49,649 bases of DNA from Bacteroidota bacterium (GTDB lineage: Bacteria > Bacteroidota > Bacteroidia > JABEUT01). The position numbers and the translations under genes are program-made. The DNA is taken from the NCBI GenBank assembly GCA_013288205.1, contig JABDCH010000005.1, positions 1-49,649 on the forward strand, read 5' to 3'. The notes under the pieces were generated by a model. The model saw only the letters and a program-made list of their open reading frames with translations. It was not told the origin of the DNA and searched no databases. The first letter of the stretch is position 1. Each line of letters starts with the position of its first letter. This document shows positions 1-9,700 of the stretch, piece after piece.

Positions 1-544
1 GCTGGTAGCAATCTGTGTTCCCCGAAAACATAATAGGTTCCGGCTTCCAGCTTGGTTTTTGAAAGAGTTCTTCTAATAATTGCGGTGCATTTTTCTTAAT
101 TAATATTTTTTGCTCAAACTCCATGCCTGCGCTATATCCCCAGTATTCATGCGAGTTGCGGGCATAGCAATAAAGGCATCCATGTTCGCATCCCTGGTAA
201 GGGTTCATGGAGTAGCCGTTAATATCAGGACTATCTACCTTATTGACAATGGTTTTGGGAAATACCTCAATATATTGTGTGTGCTTATTTTCTAGTAAAG
301 AATCTTCATCAATAGCTTCCCAATGTTCTTGTACATAAGAAGTCTTTAAAAACTTATTAGCCGGATTAACCTGCGCGCCACGTCCTCCGAAATACTCTTT
401 AACAGGAGGAGCCGTTTCACCACCAATGCCCTCTTTTCGCTTGGTAAGCGGTGAAGAGTATTTTTTATCCTTAGCCCTTATTTTCTCGTTTGCCTGTAGC
501 GGAAGAGATGGTTCTGATGTAAGCATAGATATTTCCTCAGTCAT
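1..544 (-). CDS. Radical SAM protein (PA0069-like family), N-terminal part; truncated by window edge
   Basis: Manual minus-strand translation from ATG at 544: MTEEISMLTSEPSLP...GGRGAQVNP...YSMNPYQGCEHGCIYCYARNSHEYWGY...; CxxxCxxC radical SAM motif. Absent from ORF track because it runs off the left edge. Confidence 0.85.
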   Translation of the reverse strand, partial: MTEEISMLTSEPSLPLQANEKIRAKDKKYSSPLTKRKEGIGGETAPPVKEYFGGRGAQVNPANKFLKTSYVQEHWEAIDEDSLLENKHTQYIEVFPKTIVNKVDSPDINGYSMNPYQGCEHGCLYCYARNSHEYWGYSAGMEFEQKILIKKNAPQLLEELFQKPSWKPEPIMFSGNTDCYQ

Positions 545-1475
545 AACGTACCTCCTCCTCGCCTTCGTTAAACAACATGCTCAAATAGCTTTCATATCGC
601 GAAACGGCTATTTTACCCTCATTCACTGCTTCCATTACAGCACAACCCGGTTCGTTAGTATGCAAACAGCTATTAAACTTGCATTGGTTCCTGTACAAAT
701 TCATCTCGCGGAAATATTGTGAAAGCTCATATTTACTGATGTCTGCCAGGCCGAATTCCTGTATCCCTGGCGTATCTACCACAAATCCTCCTTCCGGCAG
801 TGGAATCATTTCAGAAAAAGTGGTCATGTGTGTCCCCTTTTTATGAGCCTTGGAAATAGCGCCTGTCTTCCTGTTTATACCCGGAACCAGGTAATTAATG
901 AGTGTTGATTTACCTGTGCCCGACATTCCACAGATAAGAGATACTTTATCGATAAATAATTTCTTCAATGAATCAACCTGTTGGTTATCCAGCAGTGAAA
1001 CAATATGACATGGATAGCCAATCTGAGTGTATGTAGTAAGCCTTTCTTCGGCATCCGCCTTATTTTTTTCGGAATATAAATCGATTTTGTTAAAAATAAG
1101 ATGTGCATCTATTTGGTATGCCTCGGCGGTAGTAAGTATACGGTCAATAAAAGAATTCTGGGTTTTGGGATGTGTAATGGTAACCATGACAAACACCCTG
1201 TCTATATTCGATGCAATTATCTGAAACTGCTTAGAAAGCTTTTTAGAGCGACGAATAATATAATTCTTGCGAGTTGCAATTTCAGTAATTACATATTCCC
1301 CGGGAGCAACTTCGTCAATAGTAACTGTATCACCCACCACAACAGGGTTGGTAGTAGATATATCTTTCATCCGCAAATTACCTTTCAGGGTACAAGTTAC
1401 CTTATCTCCATTAGTAAGAAGCACATCATATAACTGTCCGAGTGATTTTAAAACTATTCCTGGTTGCATGGCCAT
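537..1475 (-). CDS. rsgA: Ribosome small subunit-dependent GTPase A
   Basis: N-terminal OB-like domain, circularly permuted GTPase motifs (NKIDLY, GMSGTGKSTLIN, DTPGIQEFGL) and C-terminal Cys/His zinc motif (CKFNSCLHTNEPGC). Confidence 0.95.
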   Translation of the reverse strand: MAMQPGIVLKSLGQLYDVLLTNGDKVTCTLKGNLRMKDISTTNPVVVGDTVTIDEVAPGEYVITEIATRKNYIIRRSKKLSKQFQIIASNIDRVFVMVTITHPKTQNSFIDRILTTAEAYQIDAHLIFNKIDLYSEKNKADAEERLTTYTQIGYPCHIVSLLDNQQVDSLKKLFIDKVSLICGMSGTGKSTLINYLVPGINRKTGAISKAHKKGTHMTTFSEMIPLPEGGFVVDTPGIQEFGLADISKYELSQYFREMNLYRNQCKFNSCLHTNEPGCAVMEAVNEGKIAVSRYESYLSMLFNEGEEEVRYD

Positions 1476-1530
1476 CTATTATTACAAAACTACGCAAAGG
1501 AATGCATCCGCCTGACTACAAAACATAGTA

Positions 1531-2292
1531 TTACTGGGCAGACTTATAAATTATAACCCAGGGGAAAAGCTTGCTACGGCTTATTTTTTCGAGCAACGAC
1601 GGTTTGATTAGACTAAATTTATAACTTTTGAGAAATGAAGGAGTGTGGTGAAAATAGTATTGACTCATGGAAGACGAACCTTGCTTTAAGAAATACTCAG
1701 CACTACGTTTGTTTGCTTCTTCCGATTCCTTTTCCGACTTATACAGTGGGCTATCGATAATATGTATTTCTCCGTTTTTGGTAAGCATTGATAATAATCG
1801 GTTAATTAATTTTTTGGGTTCGGGAAAGTACTGTATAGCAGCCGCCATAACAATCATATCAAACTTCTTCCCATCAAACCAGGTATCGAATATATCAGCA
1901 TATATAAATTGTAGATTTGAGTGGCCACTAAATACCCTTGCCGCCTGCTCTAATTCAGTCAAATTTATATCAAGCCCTGTAACTTCAGAATTGGCAATTT
2001 TTGCTAGACTATGACTTAACCATCCATTTCCGCAGCCTATTTCCAGTATAGTTAAGGGTAATTTTTTAGTAGAAAGGTAATTGACCAATTTCTCGCTGCT
2101 TTTCTTACGAACCTTCCATTCAAAAGCAAGAGGGTGATTGAAAGGAATATTTGGGAGAAGTTTCACTTCTTCGTCACTATATACTCTACCCTCATGCTCG
2201 CGCAATTCTATGTATATCCTTTCCTTCTCTGAAAAAATTTCAGGATTGGTAACAATTAAAGGAGATCTATAACTAGTATTGTTTGTTGCCAA
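1531..2292 (-). CDS. Class I SAM-dependent methyltransferase
   Basis: Motif I LEIGCGNGWLSHSLA, motif II-like VTGLDIN, FDMIVMAAAIQYF. Confidence 0.85.
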   Translation of the reverse strand: MATNNTSYRSPLIVTNPEIFSEKERIYIELREHEGRVYSDEEVKLLPNIPFNHPLAFEWKVRKKSSEKLVNYLSTKKLPLTILEIGCGNGWLSHSLAKIANSEVTGLDINLTELEQAARVFSGHSNLQFIYADIFDTWFDGKKFDMIVMAAAIQYFPEPKKLINRLLSMLTKNGEIHIIDSPLYKSEKESEEANKRSAEYFLKQGSSSMSQYYFHHTPSFLKSYKFSLIKPSLLEKISRSKLFPWVIIYKSAQ

Positions 2293-2294
2293 TT

Positions 2295-3725
2295 TTATTC
2301 AATCAAACTAAGCTTAAGGGTATTCGCCCTGCCCCTTTCTTTAATAGGTGTACTTGCAATGTTAATTACAAAATCATCTTTGATTACATGTCCTTCCTGC
2401 CGCAAGATATTTTGTATATCCTGGATGGTATCATCCGTACTTTCATATTTGTCGTAATAGAAGCCATATACACCCCACACCAGGCTAAGGGTAGTAAGCA
2501 GCGAAGGATTATCGGTAAATGTGAATATGTTGGCCTTGGGTCGGTGACTTGAAATTTTGAAAGCTGTATACCCCGAATTGGTCATGGTAGATATAGCAGT
2601 AACCCCCGCATGTTTGGCCATTACACAAGCATTGTAACAAATAGAATCGGAAATAAATGTGATGTTATGCAATTCAGGATGATGTTCCCGGAAATAAATG
2701 CTTTTTTCATGTGCTTCAATATAACTTACTATGTTGTGCATATGTTGAACAGTTCGTACCGGGTATTTTCCAACCGAAGTTTCTTCACTTAACATAACCG
2801 CATCGGCACCGTCTAATACTGCATTCGCTACATCATTTACTTCAGCCCGTGTCGGTGATTGATTTGTCAACATGCTCTCCATCATCTGAGTGGCAATTAT
2901 CACCGGCCTCGATTGTTGGATGCATTTCCGTACCAGCATTTTCTGAATGGTAGGGACTTGTTCGAGCGGTAATTCAACACCTAAATCGCCCCGTGCTACC
3001 ATTACGGCATCGGTGGCTTCAATAATCTCATCTATTTCCAGCAAGGCTTCGGGCTTTTCAATTTTAGCGACAATCCGCGCTGTAGAATCGGCCGCTTTGA
3101 TGCGCTGCCTTAAATCCATAATATCAGTCACAGAACGAACGAACGAAAGCCCTATCCATTCCACTTTATTCTTTAAGGCAAAATCCAGGTCCTTGATATC
3201 TTTCTCCGTCAAACATGGGAGTGATATTTTTGTATTGGGCAGGTTAACTCCTTTACGCGAGCTTAAGGTACCGCCTTGTACTACCAGTGCTTTCACTTCT
3301 TTATCTTTATCGCTGGCTATTACTTTCAGCAATAATTTGCCATCATCTATCAGCACATTTTCTCCTACCACTACATCCTTCGGAAATTCAGGATAGGTGA
3401 TATATATCCGTTCAGCGGTGCTGATAGCTGGAACAGTCGTAATAATTACTTCCTTACCAGCAACGAGTTCAACTGATTTATCCTGTACTTCGCCAATACG
3501 TAGCTTAGGGCCCTGCAAATCTGCTAAAATGCCAACATAGGTCTCCATTTCCACATTCAATTCACGCAAGTTTGATATGGTTTCCGTTACAGTATCGTAA
3601 TTGCCGTGCGAAAAATTAATACGACAAATATTCATACCTGCATTAATCATCTCACGCAATACTTCTTTAGCCGTTGAGGCCGGACCTATAGTAGCAACTA
3701 TCTTTGTTTTATTTCCCGTTTTCAT
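2295..3725 (-). CDS. pyk: Pyruvate kinase
   Basis: TKIVATIGPAS, GILADLQGPKLRIG, MVARGDLGVELP, IIATQMMESM motifs; 476 aa. Confidence 0.97.
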   Translation of the reverse strand: MKTGNKTKIVATIGPASTAKEVLREMINAGMNICRINFSHGNYDTVTETISNLRELNVEMETYVGILADLQGPKLRIGEVQDKSVELVAGKEVIITTVPAISTAERIYITYPEFPKDVVVGENVLIDDGKLLLKVIASDKDKEVKALVVQGGTLSSRKGVNLPNTKISLPCLTEKDIKDLDFALKNKVEWIGLSFVRSVTDIMDLRQRIKAADSTARIVAKIEKPEALLEIDEIIEATDAVMVARGDLGVELPLEQVPTIQKMLVRKCIQQSRPVIIATQMMESMLTNQSPTRAEVNDVANAVLDGADAVMLSEETSVGKYPVRTVQHMHNIVSYIEAHEKSIYFREHHPELHNITFISDSICYNACVMAKHAGVTAISTMTNSGYTAFKISSHRPKANIFTFTDNPSLLTTLSLVWGVYGFYYDKYESTDDTIQDIQNILRQEGHVIKDDFVINIASTPIKERGRANTLKLSLIE

Positions 3726-3728
3726 GGT

Positions 3729-4133
3729 TTAAAATATCAGGTTTTGTTTCGATTTCAACGTTTCAACATCAATGATATATGCCGCAGAAACTGTGTTTAT
3801 CTTTTTTATTTGTTCAGCAAAATACTTCTTTTCCTCGTCATCCATTTCACCTTTCATCAATAAAAAGTAATCGGTATGTTGGTGTTCTTCCAGTAATAGT
3901 TTACCTGTATCTGTCTTGTTCACAATAAGATAATACTCCCGCATAAGGTGTTCATCGGCAAACGAAAATAAGGAGTGCATTCCTATTCCCGACGTATGAT
4001 CTTCCATTTTTGCCAGTTTTAACCCTAACTGGTTATTCAGCATCCAGCATAAGCGAAAATCTTTTTCGGAGCAAACAATTCCAATAAGACAAAAATCAAA
4101 ATCGTACTCTACATTAAGCTTGGTTTTCGACAT
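3729..4133 (-). CDS. IPExxxVDY family protein (Bacteroidota-specific)
   Basis: 134-aa protein starting MSKTKLNVEYDFDFCLIGIVCSEKDFRLCWMLNNQLGL, between rnc and pyk; recognised by similarity in length, sequence character and position. Confidence 0.7.
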   Translation of the reverse strand: MSKTKLNVEYDFDFCLIGIVCSEKDFRLCWMLNNQLGLKLAKMEDHTSGIGMHSLFSFADEHLMREYYLIVNKTDTGKLLLEEHQHTDYFLLMKGEMDDEEKKYFAEQIKKINTVSAAYIIDVETLKSKQNLIF

Positions 4134-4137
4134 TACG

Positions 4138-4863
4138 TTATTCCGTTTTTTCCTGCTGCATTATAGAAGCCCAGGCCTTTTCGGCTGCAAGCTGTTCCGC
4201 CCTCTTTTTGGAAGGATGACTTGCCTGGGATACAAGAGATTTCCCAACTAATACACCCACATGGAAACCCCTGTCATTTGAATGTTGCGGGTCTTGCAAT
4301 ACTTTAAATTCGAGTTCCTGTTTTTCTTTCTGCGACCACTCAGTGAGCCGGCTTTTAAAATCGGTTTCAAGAGCTTCCAATTCATGAACATCGACATATA
4401 ACCCAAAAAACCGATTTAAAATAAATTCTTTGGCCTTTTTATAACCCTTATCAAGGTATATGCTTCCTATCAGGGCTTCCAACGCATTTCCATAGATAGA
4501 ACTCCCTTCAAAACCAGCTTCGTTCATATTCATTATCTGCGGAATGCCCATTTTCCTGGCAATGTTGTTAAGATGGTGCCTGCTCACTACTTTCGAACGG
4601 AGTTTAGTAAGAAACCCCTCATCTTCAAACGGGAAGGTGGAAAATAAATGTTCGGCCACAATAGCTCCTAAAATAGCATCGCCCAAAAACTCAAGTCGTT
4701 CATTGCTTTCGTTTATCTTATCAGGTGAACTTTGAGTAGATGATTTATGGCGAAAAGCCATCCTATATAGGGATACATTGTTAGGATAAAACCCCAAAAG
4801 GCTTTTCAATGTCCCTGAAAATTGCCTGTCAGTTGATACCCAATGGCGAATTACTGCTCTCAA
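4138..4863 (-). CDS. rnc: Ribonuclease III (TTG start at 4863)
   Basis: NERLEFLGDAILGAIVAEHLF signature, C-terminal dsRBD (SKKRAEQLAAEKAW). Confidence 0.95.
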   Translation of the reverse strand: MRAVIRHWVSTDRQFSGTLKSLLGFYPNNVSLYRMAFRHKSSTQSSPDKINESNERLEFLGDAILGAIVAEHLFSTFPFEDEGFLTKLRSKVVSRHHLNNIARKMGIPQIMNMNEAGFEGSSIYGNALEALIGSIYLDKGYKKAKEFILNRFFGLYVDVHELEALETDFKSRLTEWSQKEKQELEFKVLQDPQHSNDRGFHVGVLVGKSLVSQASHPSKKRAEQLAAEKAWASIMQQEKTE

Positions 4864-4886
4864 TCAGTTTTTTATTTGCATTAACG

Positions 4887-4894
4887 CAAAATTA
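4887..4894 (-). promoter_or_regulatory. Candidate Bacteroidota -7 element (TAATTTTG) for the rnc operon
   Basis: Reverse complement of CAAAATTA matches TAnnTTTG, 24 nt upstream of the rnc start. Confidence 0.45.
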
Positions 4895-4936
4895 ATAAAA
4901 ACAGAACTCATATAGCACCCTATGCTAATGCTTCCT

Positions 4937-4944
4937 TATCTTTG
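4937..4944 (+). promoter_or_regulatory. Candidate -7 element (TATCTTTG) for hldD
   Basis: TAnnTTTG match 15 nt upstream of ATG at 4960. Confidence 0.5.
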
Positions 4945-4959
4945 CTGAAATATTTCGGT

Positions 4960-5925
4960 ATGATTGTTGTAACAGGTGCAGCAGGATTTATTGGCAGTTG
5001 CCTCGTGAGAAAGCTAAATGACGAGCGCTTTTTTGACGTGGTGGTGGTGGACGATTTTTCCAATAATGAGAAAGCCCCTAACCTGGAAGGAAAGAGATTC
5101 TCTGCCAAAGTACATCGTGATGAATTTGCGACCTGGTTAAAACAAAACCATCGGTTTGTACAGTTTGTTTTCCATATTGGTGCACGCACCGATACTACGG
5201 AAATGAGCACGGAGATATTCGACCGTCTCAACTTGAACTACACTAAAACAGTTTGGAACTTATGTATTGAGTATGGTTTACCCTTGGTGTATGCCTCATC
5301 AGCAGCTACATACGGAGCTGGTGAACTGGGCTATGACGACGATGAATCGCTTATCCCGAAGCTGAAGCCGCTCAACCCTTATGGAGTATCGAAAAATGAA
5401 TTTGATAAATGGGCGTTGAAAGAAGAAAAGTCGCCTTATTTCTGGGCTGGCTTGAAGTTCTTTAACGTTTATGGCCCTAATGAGTACCATAAGGGAAGAA
5501 TGGCATCGGTAATTCTTCATGCTTACAACCAGATACAAAAATCGGGCGAGATGAAACTGTTCCGCTCCCACCGGCCTGATTATAAAGACGGAGAACAAAA
5601 ACGTGATTTTGTATATGTAAAAGATGTAGTAGATGTATGTTATTTTTTGATGCACCACAGGCGCGATTCAGGCATATATAACTTAGGTTCGGGTATAGCG
5701 CGGACCTTTCTCGATTTGGCGAAAAATATTTTTTACGCCCTTGATAAAGAACCTACCATTAAGTTTATTGATACTCCTCTTGATATCCGCGATACATACC
5801 AATATTTTACTGAGGCAAACATGAGGAAACTTATTTCCATTGGCTATGATTTGCCTTTCCACCCACTGGAACAAGGTGTGCAAGACTATGTGCAGAATTA
5901 TTTAGTACCGGGAAAATACTTTTAG
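4960..5925 (+). CDS. hldD: ADP-glyceromanno-heptose 6-epimerase
   Basis: MIVVTGAAGFIGS Rossmann start, HIGARTDTTE, YASSAATYG, NPYGVSKNEFDKW, FFNVYGPNEYHKGRMASV. Start moved from TTG 4942 to ATG 4960. Confidence 0.92.
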   Translation: MIVVTGAAGFIGSCLVRKLNDERFFDVVVVDDFSNNEKAPNLEGKRFSAKVHRDEFATWLKQNHRFVQFVFHIGARTDTTEMSTEIFDRLNLNYTKTVWNLCIEYGLPLVYASSAATYGAGELGYDDDESLIPKLKPLNPYGVSKNEFDKWALKEEKSPYFWAGLKFFNVYGPNEYHKGRMASVILHAYNQIQKSGEMKLFRSHRPDYKDGEQKRDFVYVKDVVDVCYFLMHHRRDSGIYNLGSGIARTFLDLAKNIFYALDKEPTIKFIDTPLDIRDTYQYFTEANMRKLISIGYDLPFHPLEQGVQDYVQNYLVPGKYF

Positions 5926-8360
5926 TTCTTAGTCTCTTTCTGCAACCAGGCTAACACTATTCTCAGCTTACCATAAGAAACATGGGCAGGAACTTTTTCC
6001 TTAATTCCTATTAATGATACGTTTCCGGTATTTGAAGTAAGATAACCGGAGATAATCTTCACCTCCGCCATTGGCATTACTTCCTCAATATTTATAAGTC
6101 CATTATCTATGGCCTTAGCAAGGTGAGTTTCAATCGTGCTTTCAGCCAGTTTTCTTTCTATAGCAATTTCTGCAATAGTCTTACCACTTCTATATAATGC
6201 GAGTGTTTCACCAACCGTATCATTTATTTTTTTTGGTTCAATATCTTTCTCTTTGCAATACGCATTCACAATTTGTACAATATCATTGGCGTATGAGCTT
6301 ATTTTAACTTTGCTTATGCCTTTAATATTGACCAATGAATCGTTATCGCAAGGCAACGCTTCGCATATTTTATCTATAACCTTATTACTAAAAACACGGG
6401 AAATTGGAATTCCGTTTTCTCTTGCCAGTTTTTTTCGTAATTCATTAAGCCTGTTGTATAGATTACCATGTTCAATACCTGTCGCACTCAAGCTATCTAT
6501 ATTGGAAGAGCGGATTTTCTCTATAGCTATGCTTGTCTTTTTACTATTTTCCAGGTAAGCATTTAATATAAATCCTTCCTTACAAAAACTTATTTTCTGT
6601 AAAATTTCTACCACAACAATATTTACTTCCTCCAGGGGAACATTAATCTTTCGGGAGACTTTTTTTGTTTTGATACTGAAAGGATGTTTAGAGAACTTTT
6701 CTTTCCATTTTTCTATTTCCTTTGAAAAATAATGGGCCGCATCTTTTATTCTTTTTTGCAGCGCGTGGTTTGTCTCCACATCCAGATTTTGGCTGAAAAG
6801 GCCAAGCATATATTCTTTAAACTTATTTGCTACACCGTCCAGTGAATGCTGTTCTTTAGTCAGCGTATCAATCCATATAAAACATTCAGGAGAAACATGT
6901 TCTCTGTTTTCCTGCATTACTCTATTTAGCTCTCTTAATTCGTAAAGCCAATTTTTAAAGGTGAAAATATTTTGCAATTCTTTCTGAATAAATAATTGCC
7001 TTGATTCTTCGAACCTCTGTTTTAGGTTTTTTGCATTCTGTTTTTTTTCGGTCCACTCTTTCAGGTTTTGATGTGCCCCTAAAAATCGCTGGTTTACGGG
7101 CGATGTAAGTACCAACCCCTCCAACGTAGTGCATCGGCTCAACGCCACATATACCTGTCCGTTGGCAAAGGCATTTTCCGCATCTATTATCAATTTATCA
7201 AAAGTTAGCCCCTGGCTTTTATGTATCGTTATTGCCCAAGCAAGGCGCAAGGGATATTGCCTGAAACTGCCTAACTCCTCCTCTTGTATTTGCCTGGTAT
7301 TAGGGTTAAGCGTATAGTTAGTGTTTTTCCATTCATACTTCTGTACCTCAATTTCATATTCTTCTCCCTTGCATTTTACTTTTATTCTATCTTCTTCAAG
7401 TGATGTGATTGTCCCAATTTTCCCATTAAAATATTTGCGTTCTTCTGTATCGTTTTTTAAAAACATAACTTGCGCCCCTTCTTTCAATTCGAGATATTGT
7501 TCAGCAGGGAAAATGTGTTCGGGAAAACTGCCATCGATACTAGCATGGTAGGTATGCTGGAATGATGATAACATTTTCTGTTTGCCTTTATTTATCGCAT
7601 CTGACTGGGAATTGTGCGTAGTTAATGTAATGTATCCATCTTCCTCAGTAACATAGTTGCGCTTGAGACGTGAGTTCAATAAATCGAAACTTTCCTGGCT
7701 AAGGTTATTATTTCGTACCCCATTTAATATTTCTATAAAGGAATTATCTTGCTGCCGAAATATTTCCTTGAGTTCCACCATCACAGGCACATTCTCTTTT
7801 AAAACAAGGCTGTCAAAAAAGAAAATAGAGGAATAATAATTTCGTAAAAACTCCCACTCTTCTTTTTTCACCACCGGCGGAAGCTGGTGTAAGTCGCCTA
7901 TAAATAGTACTTGTACACCACCAAAAGGCTCCTGGTATTTTCTTCGTATGCTTCTCAAAATGGTATCTATTGCATCTATGGTGTGAGAAGCTACCATGCT
8001 TGTTTCATCAATAATCAGCAATTCCAGCTTTCTCAGTAAATCGAGCTTTTGTTTATTGTAATGGATCTGCGATAAAAGAGAATGGCTGTTAACGGCATCC
8101 GCATGTGCGGAATCTCGTGATGGTACAAAAGGAGCAAACGGCAGATGAAATAAGGAGTGTAAGGTAACTCCGCCCGCATTGATGGCAGCTACTCCTGTAG
8201 GTGCGGCCACTAGCATATTTTTACTGCTATTCTGCCGTAAATATTTTAGAAAAGTGGTTTTACCTGTTCCGGCTTTTCCTGTCAAAAAGATATTTTGATT
8301 CGTTTCTGTTACAAAACGATAAGCCAGGTTAAATTCCTCTGTTAGCTTTATTTCCATCAC
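5922..8360 (-). CDS. PIF1-like helicase with C-terminal HRDC and helix-turn-helix modules
   Basis: Walker A FLTGKAGTGKTTFLKYL, LIIDETSM, LFIGDLHQLPPV, ITIHKSQGLTFDK...VYVALSRC; C-terminal HRDC-like and HTH_40-like (GETLALYRSGKTIAEIAIERKLAESTIETHLAKA) segments. Confidence 0.88.
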   Translation of the reverse strand: MMEIKLTEEFNLAYRFVTETNQNIFLTGKAGTGKTTFLKYLRQNSSKNMLVAAPTGVAAINAGGVTLHSLFHLPFAPFVPSRDSAHADAVNSHSLLSQIHYNKQKLDLLRKLELLIIDETSMVASHTIDAIDTILRSIRRKYQEPFGGVQVLFIGDLHQLPPVVKKEEWEFLRNYYSSIFFFDSLVLKENVPVMVELKEIFRQQDNSFIEILNGVRNNNLSQESFDLLNSRLKRNYVTEEDGYITLTTHNSQSDAINKGKQKMLSSFQHTYHASIDGSFPEHIFPAEQYLELKEGAQVMFLKNDTEERKYFNGKIGTITSLEEDRIKVKCKGEEYEIEVQKYEWKNTNYTLNPNTRQIQEEELGSFRQYPLRLAWAITIHKSQGLTFDKLIIDAENAFANGQVYVALSRCTTLEGLVLTSPVNQRFLGAHQNLKEWTEKKQNAKNLKQRFEESRQLFIQKELQNIFTFKNWLYELRELNRVMQENREHVSPECFIWIDTLTKEQHSLDGVANKFKEYMLGLFSQNLDVETNHALQKRIKDAAHYFSKEIEKWKEKFSKHPFSIKTKKVSRKINVPLEEVNIVVVEILQKISFCKEGFILNAYLENSKKTSIAIEKIRSSNIDSLSATGIEHGNLYNRLNELRKKLARENGIPISRVFSNKVIDKICEALPCDNDSLVNIKGISKVKISSYANDIVQIVNAYCKEKDIEPKKINDTVGETLALYRSGKTIAEIAIERKLAESTIETHLAKAIDNGLINIEEVMPMAEVKIISGYLTSNTGNVSLIGIKEKVPAHVSYGKLRIVLAWLQKETKN

Positions 8361-9678
8361 TAATAATATTCAACACTTCAGCCACCTCTCCTGTTAGCAT
8401 TTTGCGGGAATATTTTTCAATATTCACACTTTCACTTGGTAAATCACCTAATTTATATTTATTGTAGAAATACATAATGTTCGCCTCTAGCGTTTGGCTG
8501 TCTTCATAGCCGGAAATAAGTCCTCCTTTTGTTTCGGTAAGTATCTTATCGGCATCTCCCCCATTCGGACCAATACATAAAATGGGTCGTTCAGCGGCAA
8601 GGTATTCAAACAACTTCCCGGTAGTTATTCCCATAGCGTTGGGAGTATTGTTAATCAGCAGTAATAATACTTGCGATTTTTTTTGAACTTCCGTTACCTC
8701 TGCATGTGTCAGGTATGGAGTTTTTTCCATGTATGGCAAAAGGCCATTATTTTCTATATCCTCCGTAACGGCAATATCTGTTTTACCTACCAGTTTTATT
8801 TGCAAATCAGCAGCAAACATTGCACTTTTCTTTGCAATTCCTGAAAGTGTTTTCCACAAAATATCGGGGTTGCGGCTTTTATCCAACGTGCCTACATATA
8901 CAATGCTGAACTTCCTGTCCATCTCCATTTTTTCCTGGGTGAAATCATCGGGGTCGTATCCATTGGAAATAAAACGGAATTTGGAATCATTTCCTTCAGC
9001 ATTCTTTCCTTTCTTCCATAATTCCTTTAACTCATCCAGCCACGTTTGCCCTACACAAGCAACAACATCTGCTTTATTCAAAACTTCCAACTCAAGCCGC
9101 TTGTGTTTATGGTCGGCCATGGGCGTAAGCATCAGCTTGGAATAGAAATCAATATTCGTCCAGGGGTCCCTAAAATCAGCCATCCAGGGAATATTTAATT
9201 TCTTTTTTAATCCGAGTGCAATAAGGTGCATGCTATGCGGAGGGCCTGTTGAGATAACCGCTTCTATTGGATTTCGTCTTAAATAATCAGAGAGGAACTT
9301 AATAGAATGTTTAACCCAAAATTTACGTGCATCAGGAATAAAAAAATTACCTCTTATCCATACAGCAGCTTTTTCAAATTTCTTTGGCTTCTTTGATTCC
9401 GTAAGGAAAGCAGCATTTATTTTTTGGTCCTTTTTTTGCCCGATAAATACTTTATAAAACGTATAAGGTTCCCAAATTTTAGTTTTTATAACTGTTAAAT
9501 CTTTGGGAATATCTTTCTGCAAAGAAGAATCATTGTTAGGCGATTCCGGGTTTTCAGGCGTATAGATAATAGGTTCCCAGCCATATTCGCGCAGGTATTT
9601 GGTGAATTTTAACCAACGCTGAACTCCCGCTCCGCCGCTGGGAGGCCAATAATAGGTTATAATAAGAACCTTTTTCAT
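8329..9678 (-). CDS. Glycosyltransferase (GT4-like)
   Basis: MKKVLIITYYWPPSGGAGVQRWLKFTKYLREYGW N-terminus; KLFEYLAAERPILCIGPNGGDADK C-terminal donor-binding motif. Confidence 0.88.
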   Translation of the reverse strand: MKKVLIITYYWPPSGGAGVQRWLKFTKYLREYGWEPIIYTPENPESPNNDSSLQKDIPKDLTVIKTKIWEPYTFYKVFIGQKKDQKINAAFLTESKKPKKFEKAAVWIRGNFFIPDARKFWVKHSIKFLSDYLRRNPIEAVISTGPPHSMHLIALGLKKKLNIPWMADFRDPWTNIDFYSKLMLTPMADHKHKRLELEVLNKADVVACVGQTWLDELKELWKKGKNAEGNDSKFRFISNGYDPDDFTQEKMEMDRKFSIVYVGTLDKSRNPDILWKTLSGIAKKSAMFAADLQIKLVGKTDIAVTEDIENNGLLPYMEKTPYLTHAEVTEVQKKSQVLLLLINNTPNAMGITTGKLFEYLAAERPILCIGPNGGDADKILTETKGGLISGYEDSQTLEANIMYFYNKYKLGDLPSESVNIEKYSRKMLTGEVAEVLNIISDGNKANRGI

Positions 9679-9700
9679 TTTAAAAACAGAGTCAACTGTT

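Noticed and set aside
426-722. 98-aa plus-strand ORF over the radical SAM/rsgA junction
   Set aside because: Antisense to two supported genes and no protein features.
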